A stretch of DNA of 46,968 nucleotides, taken from NCBI GenBank assembly GCA_035542155.1, contig DATKLX010000003.1, positions 1-46,968 on the forward strand, written 5' to 3'. The notes below the pieces were generated by a model. That model saw only the letters and a program-made list of their open reading frames with translations, ran no database searches and had not been told where the DNA came from. Both the position numbers and the translations under genes were made by a program. Positions 14,309-23,519 of the stretch are shown in pieces (position 1 is the first letter of the stretch; each line of letters starts with the position of its first letter). This stretch comes from DATKLX01 sp035542155 (GTDB taxonomy: Bacteria > Chloroflexota > Anaerolineae > Anaerolineales > Anaerolineaceae).

Positions 14309-15904
14309 TTATTCCAGGGTTGATTTTTTCAGGGACGTGGGCAAAATTGGCATTTCTGGGCCCTTTCGGTGGAGCTTCTCCGCTAGAGCCGCGCTTAGCG
14401 CGATGCGGTCATCCCAGGGATATTCCACCTCACCAAAACACATCGACTGTTCGTGTCCCTTGCCGCATATGATCACCAGGTCCCCGCAGCCTGCCTGGCC
14501 GACTGTGAAGCGAATCGCCTCCCCGCGGTCGGGAACACGCCAGAAAGTTTTCCCCTCCACGCCGTCCCTGAGCCGCGCCCCCAGTGCCATCTCCTCGAGG
14601 ATCGCGTCCAGCGATTCAGTTCGCGGGTCCTCGGCGGTTAGCACCGTGAAATCGGCGAGCTCCGTGGATACTTCAGCCATCATGCGCCGCTTCTCGCGGT
14701 CGCGCAGGCCGGCTGAGCCAAACACAGCCCAGACTTTTCCGCCGGTCATCGTCCGGGCAGCTTCGAGGGCTCGTTTCAACGCGTTGGGGGTATGGGCAAA
14801 ATCGACGATGGCCAGGAAATCCTGGCCTACGTCGATGCTTTCCATCCGCCCGGGAACTCCGGCCAGATTGGCGATGCCCGCCTGCACGGCCTCCGGGGCA
14901 ATGCCCAGCCCGGCGGTTGCCGCGGCGATAGCCGCCAGGCAGTTGGAAACGTTAAATGCCCCAACCAGCCGGGATTCCACCGGCAGGTCCACCCCAAGCC
15001 CTTCGGCGCGGAAGCGCAGCCTGCTGGGATCGTAATGGATCTCCTTCGCAACCAGGTCCGCCCCGGGGGCGAAGCCATAGCTCACCTGGCGAACCGGGGT
15101 TAAATGGGCCAGGTACTCGTAAGACAGGTCGTCACGGTTCAACACTGCCAGGCGCGGATTGCCCTGCGGTTTGTCGTGTGTCGCCGCCAGCGAGATCAGC
15201 AGGCTGGCTTTTGCTTCGCGGTAAGCCTCGTAGCTGCCGTGGTAATCGAGGTGCTCGTGGGTGATATTGGTGATCACACCCACATCGAATTCACAGGCAG
15301 TCACCCGGTGCTGGGCCAGCCCGTGGGAGGTCGCCTCGAGCACAACATGGGTGAGTCCCGCCGCGACCATCTGCGCCAGGTAGCGCTGCACGTCAGGCGC
15401 CTCCGGGGTGGTGACGTGAAACCCGGTGTCGAGCACATCCTCGCCGATGGTTGCGTTGACTGTGGAGATGATCCCCGCCCGTAGTCCGGCTGCCAGGAGG
15501 ATCTGGTAGATCAGGTTGCTGGTCGTGGTCTTGCCATCCGTACCGGTCACCCCGACCACGGTCAGATGGTTGGCCGGATAGCCGTAAAAAGCCGCAGAAA
15601 GATAAGCCAGGGCTTTACGGGCATCGTCCACCCGGATATAAGGGACATTCCTGTCTGGTGGAAGCTCTACCCCGCTAGTCCCGACCACCGCCGCCGCCCC
15701 ACGATCGATCGCTCCCGGGATATAGCGATGGCCATCCGTGTTTCCCCCAATCAAGGCGACGAAGACGAAGCCAGGCTGCACCTGGTGCGAGTCGTGCGCC
15801 AGACCAGAAATCTCAAGGTCAGGTGGAATGGGGGTGTACACAGGACCAGGAAACTGCGCGAACAGCTCGCGCAAAGTCCGATGGGGCAGAGCATTCATAT
15901 CCAT
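14309..15904 (-). CDS. murE: UDP-N-acetylmuramyl-tripeptide synthetase MurE
   Basis: 531 residues from the ATG at 15904. The reading frame stays open a further 133 codons, but that part overlaps nuoN and reads as out-of-frame sequence. MurE/MurF features are GVTGTDGKTTTSNLI (P-loop), VTTPEAPDVQRYLAQM, VVLEATSHGLAQHRV, ITNITHEHLDYHG and the carbamylated-lysine region YREAKASLL. It adds the third residue to the peptidoglycan stem peptide. The specificity loop reads AEDPRTES where diaminopimelate enzymes have DNPR, so the amino acid (diaminopimelate, lysine or ornithine) cannot be read safely. The gene begins 2 bases after the nuoN stop, so it appears to be carried on the nuo transcript. Confidence 0.92.
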   Translation of the reverse strand: MDMNALPHRTLRELFAQFPGPVYTPIPPDLEISGLAHDSHQVQPGFVFVALIGGNTDGHRYIPGAIDRGAAAVVGTSGVELPPDRNVPYIRVDDARKALAYLSAAFYGYPANHLTVVGVTGTDGKTTTSNLIYQILLAAGLRAGIISTVNATIGEDVLDTGFHVTTPEAPDVQRYLAQMVAAGLTHVVLEATSHGLAQHRVTACEFDVGVITNITHEHLDYHGSYEAYREAKASLLISLAATHDKPQGNPRLAVLNRDDLSYEYLAHLTPVRQVSYGFAPGADLVAKEIHYDPSRLRFRAEGLGVDLPVESRLVGAFNVSNCLAAIAAATAGLGIAPEAVQAGIANLAGVPGRMESIDVGQDFLAIVDFAHTPNALKRALEAARTMTGGKVWAVFGSAGLRDREKRRMMAEVSTELADFTVLTAEDPRTESLDAILEEMALGARLRDGVEGKTFWRVPDRGEAIRFTVGQAGCGDLVIICGKGHEQSMCFGEVEYPWDDRIALSAALAEKLHRKGPEMPILPTSLKKSTLE

Positions 15905-15906
15905 AT

Positions 15907-17409
15907 TCAAAATGAGAACAGGGCCGCAGCGGCCGCCTGGGACCACTGGTACAGCGGCCCGAAAAAAGTCCCGGTCAGCAGGATCCCAACCACACAGGCC
16001 GCCAGGGCGATCACCCAGGGACGGGTCAGCCGCAATGGGCTGTCTTCTTCCTGCGAGCGGTATAAGTATACCGTCTTTAACACGGTCAGATAGTAGTAGA
16101 GGCCCACGACTGAGTTGATGATCCCCAGGATGGCCAGCCAGTAGAGCCGGGCGTCGATCGCTGCCGCGAATACCAGAACTTTTCCAACAAACCCGCCAAA
16201 AGGCGGGATTCCTCCCAGGGAAAGGAAGGCTGCGAGTAGCCCGAGCGCAAGACCCGGCGAGCGGCGGCTCAGCCCGGCGTAGGCCGAGATCTCGTCCGAA
16301 CAAACGACCCGGCCGACAATGGAGACGATCCCGAACGCGGCCAGGTTGGTGACCAGGTACGCTCCCAGGTAGAAGATCGCACCCGCCTGGCCCAGGCTGC
16401 TCCCCGCGGTCACGCCGATGAGGATATAGCCGGCCTGGGCAATCGAAGAATAGGCCAGCAGGCGTTTGATATTTTTCTGGGTTAGCGCCAGGACGTTGCC
16501 GATGATCATGGATAGTGTGGCAATCAGCGCCAGCACGGCGGTCATATAGGGCCCGGCTCTGCCGACCAGGCTCGATGCGTCCCCCATAACGGTCGGTGGG
16601 AGCACGGCGATGACGAAGCGCATCAACACGGCAAACCCAGCCGCCTTAGAAGCGGTGGAGAGAAAGCCTGCGACAGGAGTGGGGGCTCCTTCGTAGACGT
16701 CTGGTGCCCAAAAATGGAACGGGGCGGCAGAAGCCTTAAAGCTGACCCCCACCAGGACGAGGAGCATAATCCCCAGCAGCGCGTAGACCGCCGCGCTTCC
16801 CTGCCGGGTAAACATCTCCTGGAAAATCTCCGCTACCCCGTAGATCCGCGTCGTACCGGTAAAGCCGTAGATCAGGCTGAACCCGTAGAGCATCACCGCC
16901 GAAGTGGTCGCGCCGTAAAGCATGTATTTGAACCCCGATTCGGTGGATTTATAGTCGCGGACGAGGAAGCCTGAGAGCGCGTAGAGTGGAATAGAGGTTG
17001 TTTCGATCGCCAGGAAGAGCATTACCAGGTCGGCGGAGGCGGCCATCAGGCACATCCCCATCGTCGCGGCGAGCGCCAGCAAGTAGAATTCACCCCGCTG
17101 GCCGAGGACGTCCCAATCCATGCCAAAAAGTGCGGTCAGGCTGGCGCCCAACAGGAATATTCCCTGGAACACGTAAGCCATCCAGTCCCAGCGCAGCATC
17201 CCGCCCCAGACCTCGGTCAGCCCGGGGTGCGGTGCGCCAAAAACGAGGTGCACGGCCAGGATAACCCACAGTCCTATCGCGGTGACCCAACCCAGCCAGC
17301 GCTGCGCCGGCTGTTTAAGGACCAGGTCGAGGAGCAGCACCAGCCCCCCCAGGATGACCAGCCCGATCTCGGGCAGGATGGCCAGAAAAAGAATCGGATC
17401 GACGCTCAT
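15907..17409 (-). CDS. nuoN: NADH-quinone oxidoreductase subunit N
   Basis: 500 residues, a multi-helix antiporter-like proton channel subunit of complex I. Motifs include FKASAAPFHFWAPDVYEGAPTPVAGFL (split here over the Lys-bearing helix) and QKNIKRLLAYSSIAQAGYIL. VEIGLVILGGLVLLLDL-like N-terminal helices also fit NuoN. Its start overlaps the end of the second nuoM by 4 bp. It is the last complex I gene here and its stop is 2 bases ahead of murE. Confidence 0.95.
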   Translation of the reverse strand: MSVDPILFLAILPEIGLVILGGLVLLLDLVLKQPAQRWLGWVTAIGLWVILAVHLVFGAPHPGLTEVWGGMLRWDWMAYVFQGIFLLGASLTALFGMDWDVLGQRGEFYLLALAATMGMCLMAASADLVMLFLAIETTSIPLYALSGFLVRDYKSTESGFKYMLYGATTSAVMLYGFSLIYGFTGTTRIYGVAEIFQEMFTRQGSAAVYALLGIMLLVLVGVSFKASAAPFHFWAPDVYEGAPTPVAGFLSTASKAAGFAVLMRFVIAVLPPTVMGDASSLVGRAGPYMTAVLALIATLSMIIGNVLALTQKNIKRLLAYSSIAQAGYILIGVTAGSSLGQAGAIFYLGAYLVTNLAAFGIVSIVGRVVCSDEISAYAGLSRRSPGLALGLLAAFLSLGGIPPFGGFVGKVLVFAAAIDARLYWLAILGIINSVVGLYYYLTVLKTVYLYRSQEEDSPLRLTRPWVIALAACVVGILLTGTFFGPLYQWSQAAAAALFSF

Positions 17410-18881
17410 TTAATCACTCCGAGGAGATATACGATATGGTCGACGCCGGATTGTACCATCGGAGTCATCAGAATTGGAAACAGGCCCAGGACGATCATGA
17501 TAGTCGCCAGCCCGCTTACCGCGACTTTGTCCAGCACGGTCACGTCGCTGACACCCGCCAGCTCGACCGGAGCGTCGCCGAAGAAGACCCGGCTGACGAC
17601 GCGCAGGATATAGGCCGCGGTCAGGAGGATGCCCAGCACAGCGATGATCGCATAGATGGGTGGCTGAGAGCGCCACACGCCCATAAAGACGGGGAACTCA
17701 GCCACGAATCCGGAGAAACCGGGCATCCCCATCGAGACAAACCCGGCGATGATAAACCCGATTGCCGCCCAGGGCATCTTGCGGAACAGCCCTCCCAGGC
17801 GGGAGATCTCGCGCGTGTGCGCCCGGTCGTAGACCATGCCAACCACGGCAAAGAAGAGAGCCGTCATCACCCCGTGACTGAACATCTGCATACCCGCGCC
17901 CAAAAAGCCCTCCCTGGAGAGGGTGGCAAAACCCATCATCACCAGGCCCATGTGCGAAACCGAGGAAAAGCCAATGACATACTTGAAATCGGTCTGGATC
18001 ATGGCGATAAATGCCCCGTAGACCACGTTGATCGTCCCCAGGAGGAGGATCAGCCAGACCCAATCGTGCGCCCCTTGCGGCAGGAGCATGATCGCCGCGC
18101 GCAGAGCCCCGAAGGCGCCCACCTTCATCTCCACCCCGGCCAGGAGCATCGAGATTGCAGTCGGCGCGGCGACGTGGCCGTCAGGCGCCCAGCTATGGAA
18201 AGGGAATATGCCCCCCAGGATGGCAAAGCCAAAAAAGACCGCCGGGAACCAGATATACTGGAAACCTGGGGCAAAGTTGGCCTTCTCCAGGGCGATCATG
18301 TCGAAGGTACGCAGGCCCGAGGCAAAATACATCGCCAGTACGCCGATCAGCGCGATGACCGAACCGAGGAACAGATAAAGAGTCAGCTTCATCGCTCCGT
18401 ACTCGCGGGTTTGTGGGGAGCCCCACACCGCGATCATCAGATATTTGGGGAAAACGGCGATTTCGAAGAAAAAAAACAGTTGGAACAGATCCAGCGAGAC
18501 GAACACGCCGAAAATGCTGGTGGCGAGGAACATCATAAAGGCGTAGTACTCGCGCGGGCGATCCTCCACGCCCCAGGAGATCAGCACCCCGGCGACTACC
18601 ACAATGCCGGTCAGCAGGACCAGCGGCACGCTGATCCCATCCACGCCCATGTGGTAGGAGATCCCCAGGAATGGCAGCCAATCGGCTTTCTCGATAAACT
18701 GGTAGCCGCCGGCGCTGACCTGGTAGGCAAAATACACCCAGATTGATAGAACCAGGGAAAGGATCGCCGCTGCGAGCGCGGTAACGCGCACCTCGGTTTT
18801 CCGCTCGCGGGGGATTAACAAGATGATCAGGCCCGCGACCAGGGGAGTGAGAACGATGACGCTAAGAATGGGAAATGCCAT
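17406..18881 (-). CDS. nuoM: Second NuoM-like subunit (NuoM2)
   Basis: 491 residues, clearly NuoM family: YHMGVDGISVPLVLLTG, the Glu140 helix (FFFFEIAVFPKYL), GHVAAPTAISMLLAGVEMKVGAFG (Lys253) and MFSHGVMTALFFAVVGMVYDRAHTR. It differs from the first copy in the helix before PFH: other NuoM proteins have FAxKVPxxPFH, here FAILGGIFPFH, so the conserved lysine of the proton path is Leu222. It starts 12 bp after the first nuoM and overlaps nuoN by 4 bp. Two NuoM genes side by side are known from so-called 2M complex I. Confidence 0.9.
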   Translation of the reverse strand: MAFPILSVIVLTPLVAGLIILLIPRERKTEVRVTALAAAILSLVLSIWVYFAYQVSAGGYQFIEKADWLPFLGISYHMGVDGISVPLVLLTGIVVVAGVLISWGVEDRPREYYAFMMFLATSIFGVFVSLDLFQLFFFFEIAVFPKYLMIAVWGSPQTREYGAMKLTLYLFLGSVIALIGVLAMYFASGLRTFDMIALEKANFAPGFQYIWFPAVFFGFAILGGIFPFHSWAPDGHVAAPTAISMLLAGVEMKVGAFGALRAAIMLLPQGAHDWVWLILLLGTINVVYGAFIAMIQTDFKYVIGFSSVSHMGLVMMGFATLSREGFLGAGMQMFSHGVMTALFFAVVGMVYDRAHTREISRLGGLFRKMPWAAIGFIIAGFVSMGMPGFSGFVAEFPVFMGVWRSQPPIYAIIAVLGILLTAAYILRVVSRVFFGDAPVELAGVSDVTVLDKVAVSGLATIMIVLGLFPILMTPMVQSGVDHIVYLLGVIK

Positions 18882-18893
18882 CCTGCACCTCGA

Positions 18894-20411
18894 TTAGAAC
18901 AGGCCGCTCAGCGCGCCCGCGGCATGGTTGATCACGTCCAGGATCCAGGCCGGCCAGACGCCGGTGATGAGCATCAGCACCATCAGTGGGGAGATGACCA
19001 TGATCTCGCGGAGATTGATCTCCCCCAGGTGGCCGACCCAACGCTCGTTTAAAGGCCCGTGGAGCACCTGGCGTATGGCGATCAACGCGTACACCCCGGT
19101 AAAAAGCAAGCCGATCATGCTCAGCGCGGTGGCCAGGGTGAAAACCGGCCAGGCGCCGCGGACGACGAGAAATTCAGGGACAAACCCGCTCAGCCCTGGC
19201 AGACCCAGCCAGGCCATCGCGGTGAAGATCAGGATCCCCCCGTAGACCGGAACCAGGGTGAACAACCCGCCGTAGGCGTTCAGGTCGCGGGTGTGAGTGC
19301 GCTCGTAGATCACCCCGACCAGGAAGAACATCCCGGCCGCGGTCAAACCGTGGCTGAACATCTGCAGCACCGCTCCGTTGAGAGCGAGTACCGCGTTCTG
19401 GGTGCCGGCGGCATAAGCCGCCGCGGCGATTCCCAGGACAACGAAGCCCATGTGGTTGATCGAAGCGTATGCAACCAGGCGCTTGAAGTCGCTCTGCCCG
19501 GCCGCCCCCAGCGCGCCGAAAATGATCGCCATCGTCGCCAGAAATGCCAGCCAGCCGGCGTATGCGTGCGCCTCAGCGGGGTAAAGCGGCAGGACCAGCC
19601 GCAGGAAGCCGTACCCGCCGAGCTTGAGCAGCACCCCGGCCAGGATCATCGACCCTGCTGTCGGCGCTTCGGTGTGCGCGTCGGGCAGCCAGGTGTGGAA
19701 CGGCCAGATCGGCACTTTAATGGCGAAGGCGATCACGAACGCCCAGAAGGCAATCGTTTTGACCGTCTCGGCAGGCAGGCCAAACAAAGTACCCTGAAGT
19801 GACGGCCAGGTCTTGAACAGATCGAGCAGATCGAAGGTGCCCGATACTACCCCGATCATCTGGATCGCCAGGAGCAAGCCCAACGAGCCGGCGATCGTGT
19901 AGAGGATAAACTTGAGGGAAGCATATCCCCGGTTCGCCCCACCCCACTGGTTGATCAGGAAATACATCGGCACCAGGCCAATCTCCCAAAAGACGAAGAA
20001 GATCACCAGGTCGAGGGCCATAAAAACGCCTAACAGCCCTGTCTCGAGGAGCAGGAAGAGGACCATGTAGGGTTTGACCCGCTCCTGGATGCTGAAGGAG
20101 GCCAGCAGGGAGAGAGGAGTCAGGAGAGTGGTCAGCAGGACCATTGGAAGCGAGATCCCGTCCACACCCAGGTGGTAGGAAGAGTTAAGCGGCGGGTACC
20201 AGATGATTTTTTCCTGGAACTGGAAACCGGCCTGGCCAGGCTGGAAATTAGCCCACAGCGCTATGGAAAACCCCAGCGGGACCAGGCTCGCGGCCAGCGA
20301 GACCCATCGGATCAGATTCTCCTCTTCCCGGGGCAGGCAGAGGACGATCAGCGCGGCGACCGTCGGGGAGAAAAGAATGATAGACAGCAGGTGGTTGGCG
20401 GCGAAATCCAT
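18894..20411 (-). CDS. nuoM: NADH-quinone oxidoreductase subunit M (first copy)
   Basis: 505 residues, a canonical NuoM. YHLGVDGISLPMVLLT, FWEIGLVPMYFLI (Glu143), FAIKVPIWPFHTWLPDAHTEAPTAGS (split at Lys232), LKLGGYGFLR and MFSHGLTAAGMFFLVGVIYERTHTR are all present. It is one of the antiporter-like proton-pumping subunits of the membrane arm. It lies 13 bp behind nuoL and 12 bp ahead of the second nuoM. Confidence 0.96.
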   Translation of the reverse strand: MDFAANHLLSIILFSPTVAALIVLCLPREEENLIRWVSLAASLVPLGFSIALWANFQPGQAGFQFQEKIIWYPPLNSSYHLGVDGISLPMVLLTTLLTPLSLLASFSIQERVKPYMVLFLLLETGLLGVFMALDLVIFFVFWEIGLVPMYFLINQWGGANRGYASLKFILYTIAGSLGLLLAIQMIGVVSGTFDLLDLFKTWPSLQGTLFGLPAETVKTIAFWAFVIAFAIKVPIWPFHTWLPDAHTEAPTAGSMILAGVLLKLGGYGFLRLVLPLYPAEAHAYAGWLAFLATMAIIFGALGAAGQSDFKRLVAYASINHMGFVVLGIAAAAYAAGTQNAVLALNGAVLQMFSHGLTAAGMFFLVGVIYERTHTRDLNAYGGLFTLVPVYGGILIFTAMAWLGLPGLSGFVPEFLVVRGAWPVFTLATALSMIGLLFTGVYALIAIRQVLHGPLNERWVGHLGEINLREIMVISPLMVLMLITGVWPAWILDVINHAAGALSGLF

Positions 20412-20424
20412 TTTCTGGGCTCCT

Positions 20425-22638
20425 CTACCCTGGGAAAGCCAGTCGGATCACGAAATAGAACAAAGCTGCAAATGCGAGGGTCGCCAGCAAGCCGGCTACC
20501 AGGTACTGCTGCACCTTGCCGGACTGCAAGGGTCGCAGTGATTGCCCGAATGGGACCACCCGGCTGGCAACCCATTCGAAAGCCCGGTTCCACAGCGGAA
20601 GGTCGATAAAATTGCGTAGGAAGTTCCCGAACCCCAGCGCCCCGCGGGCGAGCGCATGGAGAAACCCATCGATCACCCCCTGATCCATCCACTTCGAGGT
20701 GAACGTCTCCGCCAGCCAATACGAGGGGCGGACGAAAACGGCTTGGTAAGCTTCGTCGACGAAGTACTTGTTCTTCAGCACAATATAGACCGCGCCCAGG
20801 CTGCGCTGAAGCGGGTCGGTGGTGGCGCTGCTCTGGCGGCGATAGACCAGCCAGCCGAGGAACAGCCCGCCTAGAGAGACGACTAGCGAAACGCCCAGCG
20901 AAACAAGCGTGGCGGTTTCGCTGGAGACCCAGTTGAAGGTAGGCAGCACTTCCAGGGGAAAGGCTAGCGTCCCTGACACGAACTCCTCGAACCAGTTGGG
21001 AGAGAGCGCCCCCAACCCGGGGAAGGCCTGAGGAATGCCGACCCACCCGGCGCCGATGGCAAAGACCGAGAGCACTACCAGTGGCAGCACCATCGTCCGG
21101 CGGCTCTCGACCGCCTGCGCCGCGGCGTTCGTCCGCGGCTGGCCCAGGAACGCCAGGGTGATCTGGCGCATGGTATAAAATGCGGTCAGCAGCGCGGAGA
21201 GCGCCAGAACCAGGAAGACGATCACATGCCCGCTGGAAAAGGCGCCTTCGAGGATGGCATCCTTCGACCAGAACCCGGCTGTGATCAGCGGGAACCCGGA
21301 GAGGGAGAGACCGCCCGCGAGGAAGGTCAAGAAGGTGACCGGCATCCGCTTGCGCAGGCCGCCCATGTTGAGCATGTCCTGCGGGTCGATGTGCTCGCCG
21401 GTGTGTAGGATCCCATGTTCCATGCCGTGGATCACCAAGCCAGAGCCGAGGAAGAGCAAGGCTTTGAAGAAGGCGTGCGTGAAGAGGTGAAATATCGCCG
21501 CACCGTACGCGCCGACGCCCAGCGCCGCGATCATGTAGCCTAACTGGGAGATCGTCGAATAGGCCAGCACGCGCTTGATGTCGTTCTGGGCAACGGCGAT
21601 GGTCGCCGCGAAGAGGGCCGAGAACGCCCCGATGAAGGTCATCGTGCTCATAGCGGGGGGCAGTGGAGCGCCGACCTGCCATCCATACGAGATCAGCGGG
21701 AAGATACGGATCGCCAGGTACACGCCGGCAGAGACCATGGTCGCGGCATGAATCATCGCCGATACGGGCGTGGGGCCTTCCATGGCATCCGGGAGCCAGA
21801 CGTGGAGAGGGAACTGCGCTGACTTTCCCACCGTGCCGATAAAGAGCAGCAGCCCCGCTGCTCCAGCCACCGACAGCCCCAGGAACGTCGGGGAGGAGGC
21901 CAGCCGCTGGAGCACCGCCGGGTCGTTGAAGATGGCGTGGTAATTGAGCGTGCCGGTCTGCGTGTAGAGATATGCGAGGCCGAGGAGCATGAATACGTCC
22001 CCGATGCGAGTGGTCACGAAGGCTTTCATCGCCGCGTCGCGGGCTGATTTTTTAGCGTACCAGAAGCCGATCAGCAGGTAGGAGCACAACCCCATGATCT
22101 CCCAACCCACGTAGAGGGTGAGCAGGTTGTCGCTCACCACCAGCAGGTACATCGCGAAGGCGAACAGGCTGATGAAGGCGAAAAAGCGCGCATACATCGG
22201 CTCGATCGATGGGACCTTGCGGGGGTGCCCGTTCTCATCGGTCACAGTCGCGCCGTGGGGTGGGAGCCCTTTCTGGTCGTGGTCGCCCTCTGGCTGGCCA
22301 AAGTTGTGGTAGCCGACACTATAGATGAAGATCATCAGCACGGTCCAGGCGACGAAGAACAACGTCACCGCGGAGAGCGGGTCGACCTGCACGCCGATCT
22401 GGAACCAGGTGCCGCCGGTTGGCAGCCAGTTGATCACCGACGTGAGGGGATGCTCGCCCAGCTTTTCGGTGCGAATCGCCTGGAGGAAGACGATCATCGC
22501 GGCCAGCCAGGAGAGGAATGCGCCCAGGACGGCCAGTGTGTGGCTCAACGCTCGCTGGCGGTTGGTGAAGAGGATGATCAACGCAAACGCCAGGAGCGGC
22601 GGGAGAGGGATCAGCCAGAGAAGGGTTTCAATCGTCAT
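20425..22638 (-). CDS. nuoL: NADH-quinone oxidoreductase subunit L
   Basis: 737 residues with the NuoL/ND5 core: QVDPLSAVTLFFVAW, YVGWEIMGLCSYLLIGFWY, GTVGKSAQFPLHVWLPDAMEGPTPVSAMIHAATMV split over the Lys helices, FTHAFFKALLFLGSGLVIHG. The last 200 residues hold the lateral helix region (NKYFVDEAYQAVFVRPSYWLAE) and an extra stretch with FIDLPLWNRAFEWVAS before the final helix. The E. coli protein is about 613 residues, so this form is about 120 longer. A longer lateral helix would suit a membrane arm with one more NuoM. It starts 35 bp after nuoK. Confidence 0.95.
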   Translation of the reverse strand: MTIETLLWLIPLPPLLAFALIILFTNRQRALSHTLAVLGAFLSWLAAMIVFLQAIRTEKLGEHPLTSVINWLPTGGTWFQIGVQVDPLSAVTLFFVAWTVLMIFIYSVGYHNFGQPEGDHDQKGLPPHGATVTDENGHPRKVPSIEPMYARFFAFISLFAFAMYLLVVSDNLLTLYVGWEIMGLCSYLLIGFWYAKKSARDAAMKAFVTTRIGDVFMLLGLAYLYTQTGTLNYHAIFNDPAVLQRLASSPTFLGLSVAGAAGLLLFIGTVGKSAQFPLHVWLPDAMEGPTPVSAMIHAATMVSAGVYLAIRIFPLISYGWQVGAPLPPAMSTMTFIGAFSALFAATIAVAQNDIKRVLAYSTISQLGYMIAALGVGAYGAAIFHLFTHAFFKALLFLGSGLVIHGMEHGILHTGEHIDPQDMLNMGGLRKRMPVTFLTFLAGGLSLSGFPLITAGFWSKDAILEGAFSSGHVIVFLVLALSALLTAFYTMRQITLAFLGQPRTNAAAQAVESRRTMVLPLVVLSVFAIGAGWVGIPQAFPGLGALSPNWFEEFVSGTLAFPLEVLPTFNWVSSETATLVSLGVSLVVSLGGLFLGWLVYRRQSSATTDPLQRSLGAVYIVLKNKYFVDEAYQAVFVRPSYWLAETFTSKWMDQGVIDGFLHALARGALGFGNFLRNFIDLPLWNRAFEWVASRVVPFGQSLRPLQSGKVQQYLVAGLLATLAFAALFYFVIRLAFPG

Positions 22639-22673
22639 AGGTTCTCCACTACCTTAAATCAAACCCTTAGGGT

Positions 22674-22982
22674 TCAACCTTTCAACGCGTCGATTTCATC
22701 TGCGGCGATAGTGTGCCGGCGGCGGTACGCGGAGATAATCAGGGCCAGGCCGACGGCCACCTCGGCCGCGGCCGCGGCCAGGACGATGATCACGAAGGCT
22801 GGCCCGGCGACTTCCTTCGCCCCCCAATAGCGCCAGAAGACGATCAGATTGATGTTGACCGCGTTGAGCATCAGCTCCACCCCCATCAGGATCGCGATCG
22901 CGTTTTTCCGCGCCAGCACTCCATACAGGCCCAGGCAGAAGAGCGCCGCCGCGACGAAGAGATACCACGATGTTGGAATCAT
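22674..22982 (-). CDS. nuoK: NADH-quinone oxidoreductase subunit K
   Basis: 102 residues and three membrane helices, the normal NuoK size. GVLARKNAIAILMGVELMLNAVNIN carries the conserved glutamate of helix two (in GVELMLNAVN). FVIIVLAAAAAEVAVGLALI carries the second glutamate. It connects the antiporter subunits to the quinone module. It is 12 bp after nuoJ. Confidence 0.95.
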   Translation of the reverse strand: MIPTSWYLFVAAALFCLGLYGVLARKNAIAILMGVELMLNAVNINLIVFWRYWGAKEVAGPAFVIIVLAAAAAEVAVGLALIISAYRRRHTIAADEIDALKG

Positions 22983-22994
22983 GCGCTTTCTCCG

Positions 22995-23519
22995 CTAAAC
23001 CTGGGGATTCTTTTCGCGGGCGATATAGATCGCCCCGATCAATGCTGCCAGCAGCAGCACCGAGGCGACCTCGAATGGAAGCACATAGGCGTCCGCAGAT
23101 ACCAGCGCCTGGCCCATTTGTGGGATAAGTTTCCTCGCTTCGTCCGCGCTCAGCTCGCCCAGGCTCGACCCAATCCCCGCCCAGTTAAGGAGCAGGAAAG
23201 CCAGCCCGGCAAAAGTCCCCAGCGCAACCAGGACCGCCGCCCACCAGCCGCGGTTTACCTGCGCGCCTTCGTCCTGCATCGCATGGCGGGTAAGCATCAC
23301 AGCGAAGATCACCAGGATAGCGATCGCGCCGATATAGACCACCACCTGGACGACGGCGAAAAAACCGGCCTGAAGCAAGGCAAACAAAATTGCTACTCCG
23401 AACAGGGCCAGCACGAGCCATAACGCGGCGCGTATCATCCGGTGACTGGTGACCACCATCACGGCCGCCCCAAGCGTCACCGCGGAGGTTAGAATAAAAA
23501 CCACCTGGAGAAAATTCAT
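22995..23519 (-). CDS. nuoJ: NADH-quinone oxidoreductase subunit J
   Basis: 174 residues, five predicted membrane helices. MIRAALWLVLALFGVAILFALL and VVVYIGAIAILVIFAVMLT are the characteristic NuoJ/ND6 helices, the second containing the conserved YxGAI segment with the pi-bulge. The ATG overlaps the nuoH stop by 4 bp, and nuoK follows 12 bp later. Confidence 0.94.
   Translation of the reverse strand: MNFLQVVFILTSAVTLGAAVMVVTSHRMIRAALWLVLALFGVAILFALLQAGFFAVVQVVVYIGAIAILVIFAVMLTRHAMQDEGAQVNRGWWAAVLVALGTFAGLAFLLLNWAGIGSSLGELSADEARKLIPQMGQALVSADAYVLPFEVASVLLLAALIGAIYIAREKNPQV

Noticed and set aside
15905..16303. Upstream extension of murE (133 codons)
   Set aside because: Overlaps the end of nuoN in another frame and lacks MurE-like sequence. 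The ATG at 15904 right after the nuoN stop is the sensible start.
17436..18746. 436-codon open frame on the plus strand opposite nuoM2
   Set aside because: Very His/Asp/Gln-rich product, the typical result of reading hydrophobic membrane codons backwards. NuoM2 on the other strand is certain.
20348..21682. 444-codon frame on the same strand inside nuoL and into nuoM
   Set aside because: Out of frame with nuoL and Arg/Pro/Gly-rich, without membrane helices.
22661..22674. Small AACCC/GGGTT repeat at the nuoK end
   Set aside because: Only five pairs, partly inside the nuoK stop. Not enough to call a signal.
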